Positions 8,810-18,675 of a stretch of DNA of 64,000 nt are shown here, one piece after another (positions within the stretch are counted from its first letter, which is position 1; each line of letters starts with the position of its first letter). The position numbers and the translations under genes were made by a program. Under the pieces are notes generated by a model. It had not been told where the DNA came from. It ran no database searches and was given only the letters and a program-made list of their open reading frames with translations. The DNA comes from Pseudescherichia vulneris NBRC 102420 (GTDB taxonomy: Bacteria; Pseudomonadota; Gammaproteobacteria; Enterobacterales; Enterobacteriaceae), in NCBI RefSeq assembly GCF_000759795.1, contig NZ_BBMZ01000005.1:1-64000 (forward strand). Reading direction: 5' to 3'.

Positions 8810-11800
8810 ATGATGGAAATTCTGCGTGGTTCGCCTGCACTGTCTGCATTCCGTATCAATAAACTGCTGGCACGCTTTCAGGCAGCCGCCCTCCCGGTAA
8901 GCAACATTTACGCTGAGTATGTCCATTTCGCTGACCTCAACGCTCCTCTAAATGCCGATGAACACGCCCAGCTCGGCCGCCTGCTGACCTACGGCCCGCG
9001 CCTGAGTAGCCACGCGCCGACCGGCAAGCTGCTGCTGGTGACGCCGCGTCCGGGGACCATCTCTCCCTGGTCTTCTAAAGCAACGGATATCGCCCACAAC
9101 TGCGGCCTGACGCAGATCGCCCGCCTTGAGCGCGGCGTCGCCTGGTACGTTGAGGCGTCGACCCTGAGCACAGCGCAGTGGCAGGCGGTGGCCGCTGAGC
9201 TGTATGACCGCATGATGGAGACGACCTTTGACGCGCTGGAAGAGGCGGAGAAACTCTTTGCCCACCATCAGCCCGCGCCGGTAGAGAGCGTGGACATGCT
9301 GGGGCAGGGACGTCAAGCGCTGGTGGAGGCTAACCAGCGTCTGGGTCTCGCGCTGGCGGAAGACGAAATTGATTACCTGTTCGATGCCTTCACTACCCTC
9401 GGGCGCAACCCGAACGATATCGAGCTTTACATGTTTGCTCAGGCGAACTCTGAGCACTGCCGACACAAAATCTTCAATGCCGACTGGGTGATCGACGGCG
9501 AGCAGCAGCCGAAGTCGCTGTTTAAAATGATCAAAAACACCTTTGAGAAAACCCCGGATCACGTGCTGTCTGCCTATAAAGACAATGCGGCGGTGATGGA
9601 AGGCTCAGAGGTTGGGCGCTTCTTCGCTGATAGCGAAGCAGGCCGCTACGATTTCCATCAGGAGCCAACCCATATTCTGATGAAGGTCGAGACCCACAAC
9701 CACCCGACGGCGATCTCGCCATGGCCGGGTGCGGCAACCGGCTCCGGCGGTGAGATCCGTGACGAAGGCGCAACCGGACGCGGCGCGAAGCCAAAAGCGG
9801 GCCTGGTAGGCTTCTCGGTATCTAACCTGCGTATTCCAGGCTTTGAGCAGCCGTGGGAAGAGGATTTCGGCAAGCCGGAACGTATCGTGACTGCGCTGGA
9901 TATTATGACAGACGGCCCGCTGGGCGGCGCGGCGTTCAACAACGAATTTGGCCGTCCGGCGCTGACCGGTTACTTCCGTACCTACGAAGAGAAGGTCAAC
10001 AGCCACAACGGCGAAGAGCTGCGTGGCTACCACAAGCCGATCATGCTGGCGGGCGGTATCGGGAACATTCGTGCCGACCACGTGCAGAAGGGCGAGATCA
10101 CCGTTGGCGCGAAGCTGGTGGTACTCGGCGGTCCGGCAATGAATATCGGCCTTGGCGGTGGGGCGGCTTCGTCCATGGCCTCTGGCCAGTCCGATGCTGA
10201 CCTCGACTTTGCCTCCGTGCAGCGTGACAACCCGGAGATGGAGCGCCGTTGCCAGGAGGTGATCGACCGCTGCTGGCAGCTGGGCGATGCCAACCCAATT
10301 CTGTTTATCCACGACGTTGGCGCGGGCGGTCTCTCTAACGCCATGCCGGAGCTGGTGAGCGACGGCGGCCGCGGCGGGCGTTTCGACCTGCGCAGTATCC
10401 TGAGCGACGAGCCGGGCATGAGCCCGCTGGAGATCTGGTGTAACGAATCGCAAGAGCGCTACGTAATGGCGGTGGCCGCCGACCAGATGGAGCTGTTTGA
10501 CGCCCTGTGCCGCCGTGAGCGCGCGCCCTATGCGGTGATCGGCGAAGCGACCGAAGAGCGTCACCTGAGCCTGACCGACAGCCACTTCGACAATCAGCCT
10601 ATCGATCTGCCGCTGGACGTCCTGCTCGGTAAAACGCCGAAGATGACCCGCAACGTTGAGTCGCTGAAAGCCGCCGGGGATGCCTTCGACCCGCAGGGCA
10701 TTACCGTGGCCGACGCGGTTAACCGCGTGCTGCACCTGCCTGCGGTGGCAGAGAAAACCTTCCTGGTGACCATCGGCGACCGTACGGTCACCGGCATGGT
10801 CGCCCGGGATCAGATGGTTGGCCCGTGGCAGATCCCAGTTGCCAACTGCGCGGTAACCACCGCCAGCCTCGACAGCTACTACGGTGAAGCAATGTCCATC
10901 GGGGAACGCTCTCCGGTGGCTCTGCTGGACTTTGCCGCCTCCGCCCGTCTGGCGGTCGGTGAAGCGCTGACCAACGTGGCCGCCACGCAGATTGGCGATA
11001 TCAAACGCATCAAGCTCTCTGCAAACTGGATGGCCGCAGCTGGTCACCCAGGTGAAGATGCTGGCCTCTATGAGGCGGTGAAGGCGGTGGGTGAGGAGCT
11101 GTGTCCGGCCCTCGGCCTGACCATTCCGGTGGGTAAAGACTCGATGTCGATGAAAACCCGCTGGCAGGAAGGAAGCGAGCAGCGTGAGATGACCTCGCCG
11201 CTGTCGCTGGTGATCACCGCGTTTGCCCGCGTTGAGGACGTGCGCCACACCGTGACGCCGCAGCTCTCTACCGACGATAACGCCCTGCTGCTGATTGACC
11301 TTGGCAAAGGCCACAACGCGCTGGGCGCGACGGCGCTGGCGCAGGTTTACCGTCAGCTGGGTGACAAACCGGCCGACGTGCGCGACGTGCATCAGCTGAA
11401 GGGCTTCTACGACGCCATGCAGGCGCTGGTGGCGGCACGTAAGCTGCTGGCCTACCATGACCGCTCCGACGGCGGCCTGCTGGTGACCCTCGCCGAGATG
11501 GCCTTTACCGGCCACTGCGGGATCGAAGCTGATATCGCCACCCTGGGCAGCGACCGTCTGGCGGCGCTGTTTAACGAGGAGCTGGGGGCGGTGATCCAGG
11601 TGCGCGCCGAGGATCGTGACGCGGTGGAAAACATCCTTAGCGCCCACGGTCTGGCCGACTGCGTACACTATCTGGGTCGCGCCGTCGCAGGCGATCGCTT
11701 CGTGATTACCGCCAACGATCGGGCGGTGTTCAGCGAAAGCCGCACCACGCTGCGTATGTGGTGGGCAGAGACCACCTGGCAGATGCAGCGCCTGCGTGAT

Positions 11801-12697
11801 AACCCGGCCTGTGCCGATCAGGAGCATAACGCCAAGGCGCAGGATAACGATCCGGGCCTCAACGTGAAGCTCTCCTTCGACATCAACGAAGACGTGGCTG
11901 CGCCTTATATTGCTACCGGCGCACGGCCAAAAGTGGCCGTCCTGCGCGAGCAGGGGGTTAACTCCCACGTTGAGATGGCAGCCGCCTTCCACCGAGCGGG
12001 CTTTGACGCCATCGACGTGCACATGAGCGACCTGCTGGCGGGCCGCACCTCGCTGGAGAGCGCTCACGCGCTAGTGGCATGCGGCGGCTTCTCCTACGGG
12101 GACGTGCTCGGCGCAGGCGAGGGTTGGGCGAAATCGATCCTTTTCAATGAGCGCGTACGCGACGAGTTCGAAACCTTCTTCCACCGTCCGCAGACCCTGG
12201 CCCTGGGCGTCTGTAACGGCTGTCAGATGATGTCCAATCTGCGGGAGCTGATCCCAGGCAGCGAGCTGTGGCCGCGCTTTGTGCGTAACGTCTCCGATCG
12301 CTTCGAGGCGCGCTTCAGCCTGGTTGAGGTTACGCAAAGCCCGTCGCTGCTGCTGCAGGGCATGGTCGGCTCGATGATGCCTATCGCGGTGTCTCACGGT
12401 GAAGGCCTGGTTGAAGTACGTGACGATGCGCACCTCGCTCAGCTGGAGAGCAAAGGACTGGTGGCGCTGCGCTACGTGGATAACTTCGGTAAGGTCACCG
12501 AGACCTACCCGGCCAACCCGAACGGCTCGCCGAACGGGATCACGGCGGTGACCAGCGAAAGCGGACGTGTCACCATCATGATGCCGCACCCGGAGCGCGT
12601 CTTCCGTACCGTGGCGAACTCCTGGCACCCGGAAAACTGGGGCGAAGATAGCCCGTGGATGCGTATTTTCCGCAACGCCCGTAAGCAGCTGGGTTAA
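8810..12697 (+). CDS. purL: phosphoribosylformylglycinamidine synthase
   Basis: The 1295-residue large-type FGAM synthetase, which performs the fourth step of purine synthesis: FGAR plus glutamine plus ATP gives FGAM. Domains: N-terminal PurS-like part (about 1-150), linker, two AIRS-like ATP-binding halves (about 210-990), and a C-terminal class I glutamine amidotransferase (about 1040-1295) with the nucleophile Cys in Gly-Val-Cys-Asn-Gly-Cys-Gln and the His-Pro-Glu of the triad in Met-Met-Pro-His-Pro-Glu. Length equals E. coli PurL. The start is the first ATG of an ATGATG after GAGAG; the frame is open 132 bp further upstream, but that part contains the PurR box and promoter. Two stop codons in tandem end the gene. 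Confidence 0.97.
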   Translation: MMEILRGSPALSAFRINKLLARFQAAALPVSNIYAEYVHFADLNAPLNADEHAQLGRLLTYGPRLSSHAPTGKLLLVTPRPGTISPWSSKATDIAHNCGLTQIARLERGVAWYVEASTLSTAQWQAVAAELYDRMMETTFDALEEAEKLFAHHQPAPVESVDMLGQGRQALVEANQRLGLALAEDEIDYLFDAFTTLGRNPNDIELYMFAQANSEHCRHKIFNADWVIDGEQQPKSLFKMIKNTFEKTPDHVLSAYKDNAAVMEGSEVGRFFADSEAGRYDFHQEPTHILMKVETHNHPTAISPWPGAATGSGGEIRDEGATGRGAKPKAGLVGFSVSNLRIPGFEQPWEEDFGKPERIVTALDIMTDGPLGGAAFNNEFGRPALTGYFRTYEEKVNSHNGEELRGYHKPIMLAGGIGNIRADHVQKGEITVGAKLVVLGGPAMNIGLGGGAASSMASGQSDADLDFASVQRDNPEMERRCQEVIDRCWQLGDANPILFIHDVGAGGLSNAMPELVSDGGRGGRFDLRSILSDEPGMSPLEIWCNESQERYVMAVAADQMELFDALCRRERAPYAVIGEATEERHLSLTDSHFDNQPIDLPLDVLLGKTPKMTRNVESLKAAGDAFDPQGITVADAVNRVLHLPAVAEKTFLVTIGDRTVTGMVARDQMVGPWQIPVANCAVTTASLDSYYGEAMSIGERSPVALLDFAASARLAVGEALTNVAATQIGDIKRIKLSANWMAAAGHPGEDAGLYEAVKAVGEELCPALGLTIPVGKDSMSMKTRWQEGSEQREMTSPLSLVITAFARVEDVRHTVTPQLSTDDNALLLIDLGKGHNALGATALAQVYRQLGDKPADVRDVHQLKGFYDAMQALVAARKLLAYHDRSDGGLLVTLAEMAFTGHCGIEADIATLGSDRLAALFNEELGAVIQVRAEDRDAVENILSAHGLADCVHYLGRAVAGDRFVITANDRAVFSESRTTLRMWWAETTWQMQRLRDNPACADQEHNAKAQDNDPGLNVKLSFDINEDVAAPYIATGARPKVAVLREQGVNSHVEMAAAFHRAGFDAIDVHMSDLLAGRTSLESAHALVACGGFSYGDVLGAGEGWAKSILFNERVRDEFETFFHRPQTLALGVCNGCQMMSNLRELIPGSELWPRFVRNVSDRFEARFSLVEVTQSPSLLLQGMVGSMMPIAVSHGEGLVEVRDDAHLAQLESKGLVALRYVDNFGKVTETYPANPNGSPNGITAVTSESGRVTIMMPHPERVFRTVANSWHPENWGEDSPWMRIFRNARKQLG

Positions 12698-12706
12698 TAG
12701 TAAAAC

Positions 12707-12734
12707 GCCGCTGTCGCAAAATCCCGACAGCGGC
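12707..12734 (+). terminator. hairpin after purL
   Basis: A perfect 10-bp inverted repeat (GCCGCTGTCG/CGACAGCGGC) with an 8-base loop starts 9 bp after purL. No T run follows on the plus strand (AAAAAT instead), so it may act as an mRNA-end stabiliser rather than a strict terminator. The same bases contain a GlrR site. Confidence 0.6.
12712..12729. promoter_or_regulatory. GlrR binding site 1 (upstream of glmY)
   Basis: TGTC-N10-GACA, an exact match to the GlrR consensus known from E. coli glmY regulation. It sits inside the purL hairpin stem, more than 200 bp before the glmY start, a distance normal for sigma54 activators. Confidence 0.75.
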
Positions 12735-12743
12735 AAAAATCAA

Positions 12744-12761
12744 TGTCGCCAATTGGCGACA
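12744..12761. promoter_or_regulatory. GlrR binding site 2
   Basis: TGTCGCCAATTGGCGACA, a perfect 18-bp palindrome matching TGTC-N10-GACA. It is 32 bp downstream of site 1, about three helical turns, on the same DNA face. Confidence 0.88.
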
Positions 12762-12806
12762 TTTAATTTATTGATTTTAAATGCTTTATTTTTGATGCTT
12801 TTGAGG

Positions 12807-12824
12807 TGTTGCTAATCAGCGACA
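12807..12824. promoter_or_regulatory. GlrR binding site 3
   Basis: TGTT-N10-GACA, one mismatch to the consensus, 63 bp downstream of site 2 (six helical turns). E. coli also has three such sites ahead of glmY. Confidence 0.8.
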
Positions 12825-12905
12825 CTTTGCTTAAAAAGAGCGCAAAGATGATGCAGTTCAAAAAATAATAAATAGCCATATAAACAGATGGTTATGTATT
12901 AATAA

Positions 12906-12934
12906 TATACATTGGCATAACTTGTGCATATAAT
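12906..12934 (+). promoter_or_regulatory. overlapping sigma54 and sigma70 promoters of glmY
   Basis: A sigma54 element has GG at 12914-12915 and GC at 12926-12927 with exactly 10 bp between them. A sigma70 -10 (TATAAT, 12929-12934) with a weak -35 (TATACA, 12906-12911, 17 bp spacing) overlaps it. Both would start transcription at or near 12940. This double promoter is known for E. coli glmY. Confidence 0.8.
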
Positions 12935-12939
12935 AAGGC

Positions 12940-13130
12940 AGTGGCTCATTCACCTTCTTATGTCAGCCCCTTCGGGACGCGCTACATAAACCCTGGAATG
13001 ACGCACAAACAGGTGCCTGCCGTCTCACTTCTGATCATAGCGTTGCTATTTCAGGCCCGAGGCGAAACGTCGAGTAAGGCACCGCCTATTCCATGATAAA
13101 GCCGGGTTTTTACCCGGCTTTATTGTTTTT
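12940..13130 (+). ncRNA. glmY: GlmY small RNA
   Basis: The 5' end (AGTGGCTCATTCAC) and long internal stretches match E. coli GlmY as I remember it, in the same place between purL and glrK. GlmY protects the related sRNA GlmZ by sequestering the adaptor RapZ, and so raises translation of glmS (glucosamine 6-phosphate synthase) when glucosamine 6-phosphate is scarce. The transcript contains a 5' hairpin with a CCCCTTCGGG loop, a central stem and the terminal hairpin at 13098-13130. The three GlrR sites and the sigma54 promoter upstream show control by the GlrK/GlrR system encoded next door. Confidence 0.93.
13098..13130 (+). terminator. rho-independent terminator of glmY
   Basis: A 10-bp perfect stem (AAAGCCGGGT/ACCCGGCTTT) with a TTTT loop is followed by ATTGTTTTT. 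Confidence 0.92.
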
Positions 13131-13195
13131 AGCCTTCCCCCATCCGTCATCCTCAGCTAGCATTCCGGTACATCCTTTCTAACGAGAGTAACGCG

Positions 13196-14626
13196 TTGAA
13201 ACGCTGGCCTGCATTTCCCCGCTCCCTGCGACAGCTTGTCATTATGGCGTTCTTGCTGGTTCTGCTGCCGCTGTTGGTGCTGGCCTGGCAGGCGTGGCAA
13301 AGCCTGAACACGCTCAGCGCCCAGGCGGCGCGCACCAACCGAACCACGCTTATCGACGCCCGGCGCAGCGAGGCAATGACCAACGCGGCGCTGGAGATGG
13401 AACGCAGCTACCGGCAGTACTGCGTGCTTGACGATCCCACCCTGGCGCGGGTTTACCAGAGCCAGCGCAAACGCTACAGCGACATGCTTGACGCGCATGC
13501 TGACGTGCTGCCGGATGAGCGACTCTCCCAGGCGCTGCGGGAGGATCTGAACGCCCTTGCCCAGCTGCAGTGCCACAACAGCGGCCCCACGCAGGCGGCC
13601 TCCACCAGCCTTGAAGCCTTCGCTGCCGCCAATACCGAGATGGTGCAAACCACCCGCAAGGTGGTGTTTAACCGTGGGCAGCAGCTTCAGCAGGAGATTG
13701 CCGCCCGGGGTCAGTTCTTTGGCTGGCAGGCGCTGCTGCTGTTTCTGGTCAGCCTCGTGCTGGTGCTGCTCTTTACCCGCATGATCATCGGCCCGGTGAA
13801 GGGGATTGAGCGCATGATCAACCGGCTGGGGGCAGGGCAGTCGCTGAACAGCCGGGTGGCCTTTAAGGGGCCGCGCGAGCTGCGCTCCGTTGGCGAGCGC
13901 ATCATCTGGCTCAGCGAGCGTCTGGCGTGGCTGGAGTCCCAGCGCCATCAGTTTCTGCGCCATATCTCCCACGAGCTGAAAACCCCTCTGGCCAGCATGC
14001 GGGAAGGCACGGAGCTGCTGGCCGACGAGGTAGTCGGGCCGCTCACGGCGGAGCAAAAAGAGGTGGTCGAGATTCTGGACGGCAGCAGCCGCAATCTGCA
14101 AAAGCTGATCGAGCAGCTGCTGGACTACAACCGCAAGCTGGCCGATGGCGCGGTAGAGCTGGAGACGGTGGCCATTGCGCCGCTGATCGAGACGGTGATC
14201 TCCGCTCACAGTTTACCGGCACGGGCTAAAATGATGCATACGGAGGTCGCGCTGAAGGCGGAGAGCTGCCTGGCAGAGCCGGTGCTTTTACTGAGCGTGC
14301 TGGACAATCTCTACTCTAACGCGGTGCACTATGGCACTGAATCCGGTAACATTCTTATTCGTAGCTATCCGCACGGCACGCGCTTGCGTATAGAGGTCAC
14401 CAATACCGGTACACCTATTCCGCAGGCCGAGCGGGAGATGATTTTCGAACCTTTCTACCAGGGAAGCCACCAGCGAAAAGGCGCGGTAAAAGGCAGCGGG
14501 CTGGGTCTGAGCATCGCCAGGGACTGTATTCTGCGCATGCAGGGTGAACTGCAGCTGGTCGCCGGCGATGAATCGGGCGTCTGTTTTCGTATTGAGCTGC
14601 CGCTGGCTGGATCGGATAAAAGCTAA
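13196..14626 (+). CDS. glrK: sensor histidine kinase GlrK (QseE)
   Basis: A 476-residue inner-membrane sensor kinase of the GlrK/GlrR system. Two membrane segments (about 14-34 and 177-197) enclose a helical periplasmic sensor domain; HAMP follows (about 197-250). The phospho-acceptor is His259 in Arg-His-Ile-Ser-His-Glu-Leu-Lys-Thr-Pro. ATP-binding boxes follow: Asn in Asp-Asn-Leu-Tyr-Ser-Asn-Ala, and Gly-Ser-Gly-Leu-Gly-Leu-Ser. It phosphorylates GlrR, the activator of glmY. The TTG start aligns with the E. coli protein, with a CGAGAG site before it. It is the first gene of a tight operon with qseG and glrR. Confidence 0.95.
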   Translation: MKRWPAFPRSLRQLVIMAFLLVLLPLLVLAWQAWQSLNTLSAQAARTNRTTLIDARRSEAMTNAALEMERSYRQYCVLDDPTLARVYQSQRKRYSDMLDAHADVLPDERLSQALREDLNALAQLQCHNSGPTQAASTSLEAFAAANTEMVQTTRKVVFNRGQQLQQEIAARGQFFGWQALLLFLVSLVLVLLFTRMIIGPVKGIERMINRLGAGQSLNSRVAFKGPRELRSVGERIIWLSERLAWLESQRHQFLRHISHELKTPLASMREGTELLADEVVGPLTAEQKEVVEILDGSSRNLQKLIEQLLDYNRKLADGAVELETVAIAPLIETVISAHSLPARAKMMHTEVALKAESCLAEPVLLLSVLDNLYSNAVHYGTESGNILIRSYPHGTRLRIEVTNTGTPIPQAEREMIFEPFYQGSHQRKGAVKGSGLGLSIARDCILRMQGELQLVAGDESGVCFRIELPLAGSDKS

Positions 14627-14647
14627 ATGAATCTATATCAGGTAACT

Positions 14648-15361
14648 ATGTCGCATATTTTGAGTCGCGTTGTGAAAATGATTTCGCAGCATTCCGCGTT
14701 GCCTGTTGGCTTAGCCTGCCTGCTGCTGGCGGGCTGCGCACCTGACGCCCCCCTTAAGCCGGTAAATAAAGTTCAGCAGGAGAAGCTTCCCCAGCACCAG
14801 CTGGCCGATTTTATGTCAACACCCTGTGATAACGTCTGGTCGCTAACCGGGCAGGCCGTTGAGTCGAATCCGCTCTACTGGCTGCGCGGCATGGACTGCG
14901 CGGAGCGTCTGTCGCCGGTGATGGCGCGCGCCGAAGCCAGACGCTGGCCGGATGATACCTGGCAGGCAACCTTTAAGCGCGGCATTCTGCTGGCCAATGC
15001 CAAAATTACCCCGCTTGAGAGACGCGCCTTTACCACGCGGATGGACACCCTCAGCCCGCAGCTGCCGATGCAGGTCCGGACGCTGTTCCAGGTGTGGCGC
15101 GACGGTCAGGCGACGCAGCTCCAGCTGGCGGAGGAGCGCTCACGCTATGCCAAGCTTCAGCAGTCGCGGGACAGCGATCTGGAGGCGTTACGTCAGCAGC
15201 AGCAGCATCTGCGCGAGGAGCTGGAAACCACTTCACGTAAGCTGGAGAACTTAACCGACATTGAGCGGCGGCTCTCGACGCGTAAACCTGGCGGGGCGGA
15301 GCTCCCCGACAGCACCCGCCCGGCCCAGCCGGATGCCCAACAGGAAGAGGTGAAGCCATGA
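14648..15361 (+). CDS. qseG: outer-membrane lipoprotein QseG
   Basis: A 237-residue lipoprotein encoded between the kinase and regulator genes. The signal peptide ends with a lipobox Leu-Leu-Ala-Gly-Cys, giving Cys30 as lipidation site with Ala at +2 (outer-membrane sorting). The C-terminal half is a coiled coil (about residues 150-210, rich in Gln, Arg, Glu and Leu) ending in a Lys-Leu-Glu-Asn-Leu-Thr motif shared with E. coli QseG. QseG is known to interact with the sensor QseE/GlrK. I chose the ATG at 14648, preceded by AGG, rather than an ATG 21 bp upstream that directly follows the glrK stop. The stop overlaps the glrR start (ATGA). Confidence 0.88.
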   Translation: MSHILSRVVKMISQHSALPVGLACLLLAGCAPDAPLKPVNKVQQEKLPQHQLADFMSTPCDNVWSLTGQAVESNPLYWLRGMDCAERLSPVMARAEARRWPDDTWQATFKRGILLANAKITPLERRAFTTRMDTLSPQLPMQVRTLFQVWRDGQATQLQLAEERSRYAKLQQSRDSDLEALRQQQQHLREELETTSRKLENLTDIERRLSTRKPGGAELPDSTRPAQPDAQQEEVKP

Positions 15362-16698
15362 TGACGCCGCGTAAACCTGCCCATCTGCTGCTGGTGGATG
15401 ACGATCCCGGCCTGCTGAAGCTGCTGGGCCTGCGCCTGACCAGCGAAGGCTATAGCGTAGTAACCGCCGAAAGCGGCCAGGAGGGCCTGCGCGTGCTGGC
15501 CCGGGAGAAGGTCGATCTGGTGATCAGCGATCTGCGGATGGATGAGATGGACGGTATGCAGCTGTTTGCCGAGATCCAGCGCGTCCAGCCGGGCATGCCG
15601 GTGATCATCCTTACCGCCCACGGCTCGATTCCTGACGCCGTTGCTGCCACCCAGCGGGGCGTGTTTGGCTTTCTCACCAAGCCGGTGGACAAAGACGCGC
15701 TCTATAAAGCTATTGACGACGCCCTGGAGCATGCGGCTCCGGCCAGCGACGAGGCGTGGCGGGAGAATATCATCACCCGTAGCCCGGTGATGCTGCGCCT
15801 GCTGGAGCAGGCCCACATGGTGGCCCAGTCCGACGTTAGCGTACTGATCAGCGGCCAGAGCGGAACCGGCAAGGAGATCCTTGCTCAGGCGATCCACAAC
15901 GCCAGCCCGCGCGGCAAAAATGCCTTTATTGCCATCAACTGCGGCGCGCTGCCAGAGCAGCTGCTGGAGTCGGAGCTGTTTGGTCACGCGCGCGGGGCGT
16001 TTACCGGTGCGGTCAGCAGCCGGGAAGGGCTGTTCCAGGCGGCAGAGGGCGGCACGCTGTTTCTCGATGAGATTGGCGATATGCCTATCCCACTGCAGGT
16101 CAAGCTGCTGCGCGTATTGCAGGAGCGCAAGGTACGTCCGCTGGGCAGCAATCGCGATATCGATATCAACGTGCGGATCATCTCTGCCACCCACCGGGAT
16201 CTGCCTAAGGCCATGGAGCGGGGTGAATTTCGCGAGGATCTCTTCTACCGCCTGAACGTGGTCAGCCTGAAGATCCCGGCGCTGGTGGAGCGGGCGGAGG
16301 ATATTCCCCTGCTGGCCAACCATCTGCTGCGCCAGTCGGCCAGCCGACATAAGCCGTTTGTGCGGGCCTTCTCTACCGACGCCATGAAGCGCCTGATGAC
16401 CGCCTCCTGGCCAGGCAACGTGCGCCAGCTGGTCAACGTCATTGAGCAGTGCGTGGCGCTCACCTCCTCGCCGGTGATCAGCGATGCGCTGGTGGAGCAG
16501 GCGCTGGAGGGCGAGAACACCGCCCTGCCGACCTTTGCCGACGCCCGCAACCAGTTTGAGCTTAACTATCTGCGCAAGCTGCTGCAGATCACCAAGGGCA
16601 ACGTGACCCACGCAGCGCGCATGGCCGGGCGTAACCGCACCGAGTTTTATAAGCTGCTTTCGCGTCACGAGCTGGACGCTAACGACTTTAAAGAGTAG
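15358..16698 (+). CDS. glrR: sigma54-dependent response regulator GlrR (QseF)
   Basis: A 446-residue activator. Receiver domain (about 8-122) with acidic pocket Asp-Asp-Asp at 14-16 and phospho-acceptor Asp58; AAA+ domain (about 140-370) with Walker A Gly-Gln-Ser-Gly-Thr-Gly-Lys-Glu and the sigma54-contacting Gly-Ala-Phe-Thr-Gly-Ala loop; C-terminal Fis-type helix-turn-helix with Gly-Arg-Asn-Arg-Thr-Glu-Phe-Tyr. It drives the sigma54 promoter of glmY 2.4 kb upstream, where three matching sites are present, and of rpoE in E. coli. Two Met codons in tandem make the exact start uncertain by one residue; the first overlaps the qseG stop. Confidence 0.96.
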   Translation: MMTPRKPAHLLLVDDDPGLLKLLGLRLTSEGYSVVTAESGQEGLRVLAREKVDLVISDLRMDEMDGMQLFAEIQRVQPGMPVIILTAHGSIPDAVAATQRGVFGFLTKPVDKDALYKAIDDALEHAAPASDEAWRENIITRSPVMLRLLEQAHMVAQSDVSVLISGQSGTGKEILAQAIHNASPRGKNAFIAINCGALPEQLLESELFGHARGAFTGAVSSREGLFQAAEGGTLFLDEIGDMPIPLQVKLLRVLQERKVRPLGSNRDIDINVRIISATHRDLPKAMERGEFREDLFYRLNVVSLKIPALVERAEDIPLLANHLLRQSASRHKPFVRAFSTDAMKRLMTASWPGNVRQLVNVIEQCVALTSSPVISDALVEQALEGENTALPTFADARNQFELNYLRKLLQITKGNVTHAARMAGRNRTEFYKLLSRHELDANDFKE

Positions 16699-16769
16699 GC
16701 CGCACACGGGCGTGAAATATGGTAGTGTGAGCAATCGATTACGACGCTGCTGACAGGCAAAAGAATTAG

Positions 16770-17117
<348 letters not shown>

Positions 17118-17128
17118 CTAGTCCGCAG

Positions 17129-17165
17129 GCTTACCCCAGCCCCCATTGCGCGGGCCGGGGTAAGC
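17129..17165. terminator. bidirectional hairpin between glnB and hmp
   Basis: A perfect 9-bp inverted repeat (GCTTACCCC/GGGGTAAGC) with further GC pairing inside lies between the convergent stops of glnB and hmp. No T run follows on either strand, so it is only a probable terminator. Confidence 0.55.
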
Positions 17166-17171
17166 GAGATC

Positions 17172-18362
17172 TTAGAGAACCTTGTGCGGACCAAAGCACT
17201 CGTAGTGGATGCGATCGGCATCAACCCCAAGCGCAATCAGCTGTTTCGCCGCGAACTGCATAAAGGCTACCGGCCCGCAGAGATAGCACTGCATCGTCGG
17301 ATCGCTAAACGCCCCCTCCAGCTTGCTCAAATCCATCAGCCCTTCGCTATTAAAGCGTGCTGCGCTGCGATCTGCCTCAGTGGGAATACGATACCAGGTA
17401 TGCGCCTGGAAGTGCGGCAACGTGCTGCCCAGGGCGGCAACTTCATCTTCAAAGGCGTGCACCTCGCCGCTCTCTGCCGCATGGAACCAGTTTACCTGGC
17501 CTGGATGCTGCGCGCTGGCGAGGGTATCCAGCATGGCCAGCATCGGGGTCTGTCCTACGCCAGCGGAGATCAGCGTTACCGGGGCCTGCGGCGGGACGTC
17601 GAGAAAGAAGTCACCTGCCGGAGAAGCCAGCTGAACCACATCGCCCACGCGCGCTTCATCGTGCAGCCAGTTGGAAACCTGACCGCCTTGCTCACGCTTC
17701 ACGGCGATACGATACCCTTTCCCATCGGCCTTGCGGGTCAGAGAGTACTGGCGGATCTCCTGGTGCGGAAAACCTTCCGGTTTCAGCCAGACGGCGAGAT
17801 ACTGGCCTGGGCGATACTCGGCCACCGGCTGGCCGTCGACCGGCTCGAATTCAATGCTGGTGATCAGTGCGCTGCGTGGCGTTTTCGCCACGATGCGGAA
17901 AGCGCGAGTGCCTTCCCAGCCGCCGGGCTGGGTAGCGTGCGCTTCATACAGCTCGGCTTCGCGGTTGATAAACACGCCCGCCAGCACGCCGTAGGCTTTG
18001 CCCCACGCCTCCAGCACCTCCTGCCCTGGGCTATACAGCTCATCAAGGGTCGCCAGCAGATGTTCACCGACGATGTTGTACTGGTCAGGTTTGATCTGGA
18101 AGCTGGTGTGCTTCTGCGCGATCTTTTCTACCGCAGGCAGCAGCGCCGGGAGATTCTCAAGATTGCTGGCATAGGCGGCAATGGCGTTAAACAGCGCTTC
18201 GCGCTGGTCGCCGTTGCGCTGGTTGCTCATGTTGAAAATCTCTTTCAGCTCCGGATTATGCTTAAACATACGGTCATAGAAGTGCGCCGTCAGCTTCGGG
18301 CCGGTCTCGACAAGCAGAGGAATAGTGGATTTTACGGTTGCGATAGTTTGAGCATCGAGCAT
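17172..18362 (-). CDS. hmp: flavohaemoglobin, nitric oxide dioxygenase
   Basis: A 396-residue enzyme that oxidises nitric oxide to nitrate with O2 and NAD(P)H, protecting the cytoplasm from nitrosative stress. The N-terminal globin domain (1-138) has the proximal haem ligand His85 and distal-pocket Tyr29 and Gln53. The FAD domain (about 150-255) has Arg-Gln-Tyr-Ser-Leu, and the NAD domain (about 265-396) has Gly-Val-Gly-Gln-Thr-Pro and ends in Tyr-Glu-Cys-Phe-Gly-Pro. Transcription is away from glyA, with an NsrR box 28 bp upstream of the start. Confidence 0.97.
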   Translation of the reverse strand: MLDAQTIATVKSTIPLLVETGPKLTAHFYDRMFKHNPELKEIFNMSNQRNGDQREALFNAIAAYASNLENLPALLPAVEKIAQKHTSFQIKPDQYNIVGEHLLATLDELYSPGQEVLEAWGKAYGVLAGVFINREAELYEAHATQPGGWEGTRAFRIVAKTPRSALITSIEFEPVDGQPVAEYRPGQYLAVWLKPEGFPHQEIRQYSLTRKADGKGYRIAVKREQGGQVSNWLHDEARVGDVVQLASPAGDFFLDVPPQAPVTLISAGVGQTPMLAMLDTLASAQHPGQVNWFHAAESGEVHAFEDEVAALGSTLPHFQAHTWYRIPTEADRSAARFNSEGLMDLSKLEGAFSDPTMQCYLCGPVAFMQFAAKQLIALGVDADRIHYECFGPHKVL

Positions 18363-18389
18363 TGCCTTTTCCTTATTGATTATTTCTAT

Positions 18390-18412
18390 AAGTTGTATTT
18401 TAAATGCATCTT
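18390..18412 (-). promoter_or_regulatory. NsrR operator of hmp
   Basis: A 23-bp imperfect palindrome of 11-1-11 form, with AAGTTGTATTT and AAATGCATCTT half-sites either side of a central T. It closely matches the known NsrR box of enteric hmp genes. NsrR, a nitric-oxide-sensing Fe-S repressor, would block hmp until nitric oxide destroys its cluster. Confidence 0.85.
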
Positions 18413-18472
18413 ATAAAAGTTACCCTATATTGTAAATGGTTAATAGCGTATTTCCGTTACGTTGGAATGTCA

Positions 18473-18485
18473 TGAAATATTTGCA
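18473..18485. promoter_or_regulatory. candidate MetR site between hmp and glyA
   Basis: TGAA-N5-TGCA differs from the MetR consensus TGAA-N5-TTCA at one base. MetR is known to activate glyA and to bind the hmp-glyA gap in E. coli. Only one convincing copy is seen here. Confidence 0.5.
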
Positions 18486-18554
18486 CGATAAACCTGAAAA
18501 GAAATCGTGATTACAGAGAGGGGCGCTTGGACAACAAACCCTTGCGCCACGCGG

Positions 18555-18617
18555 AGCCAATCGTTTGCGTAAAAACCCATGTCAAGACCTGTTATCAGAA
18601 AATGGATCGGTTATACT
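18555..18617 (+). promoter_or_regulatory. PurR box and promoter region of glyA
   Basis: The 16-mer at 18555-18570 matches the PurR consensus at 13 of 16 positions, with a complete CGTTTGCGT right half. A -10-like TATACT is at 18612-18617. PurR control of glyA is known in E. coli, since the enzyme supplies one-carbon units for purine synthesis. Confidence 0.7.
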
Positions 18618-18675
18618 GGACGCCGTTGCCCTGAGGGCCATTGAAAATTACCGTTAGCTGAGTCAGGAGATGCGG

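Noticed and set aside
9605-12067. An 820-codon open frame on the minus strand within purL
   Set aside because: It is a shadow of the strongly conserved purL frame in GC-rich DNA; its translation is rich in His, Arg and Gln with no recognisable domain, and it has no ribosome site.
15193-16734. A 513-codon minus-strand frame opposite qseG-glrR
   Set aside because: It spans two real genes on the other strand and shows no family motifs.
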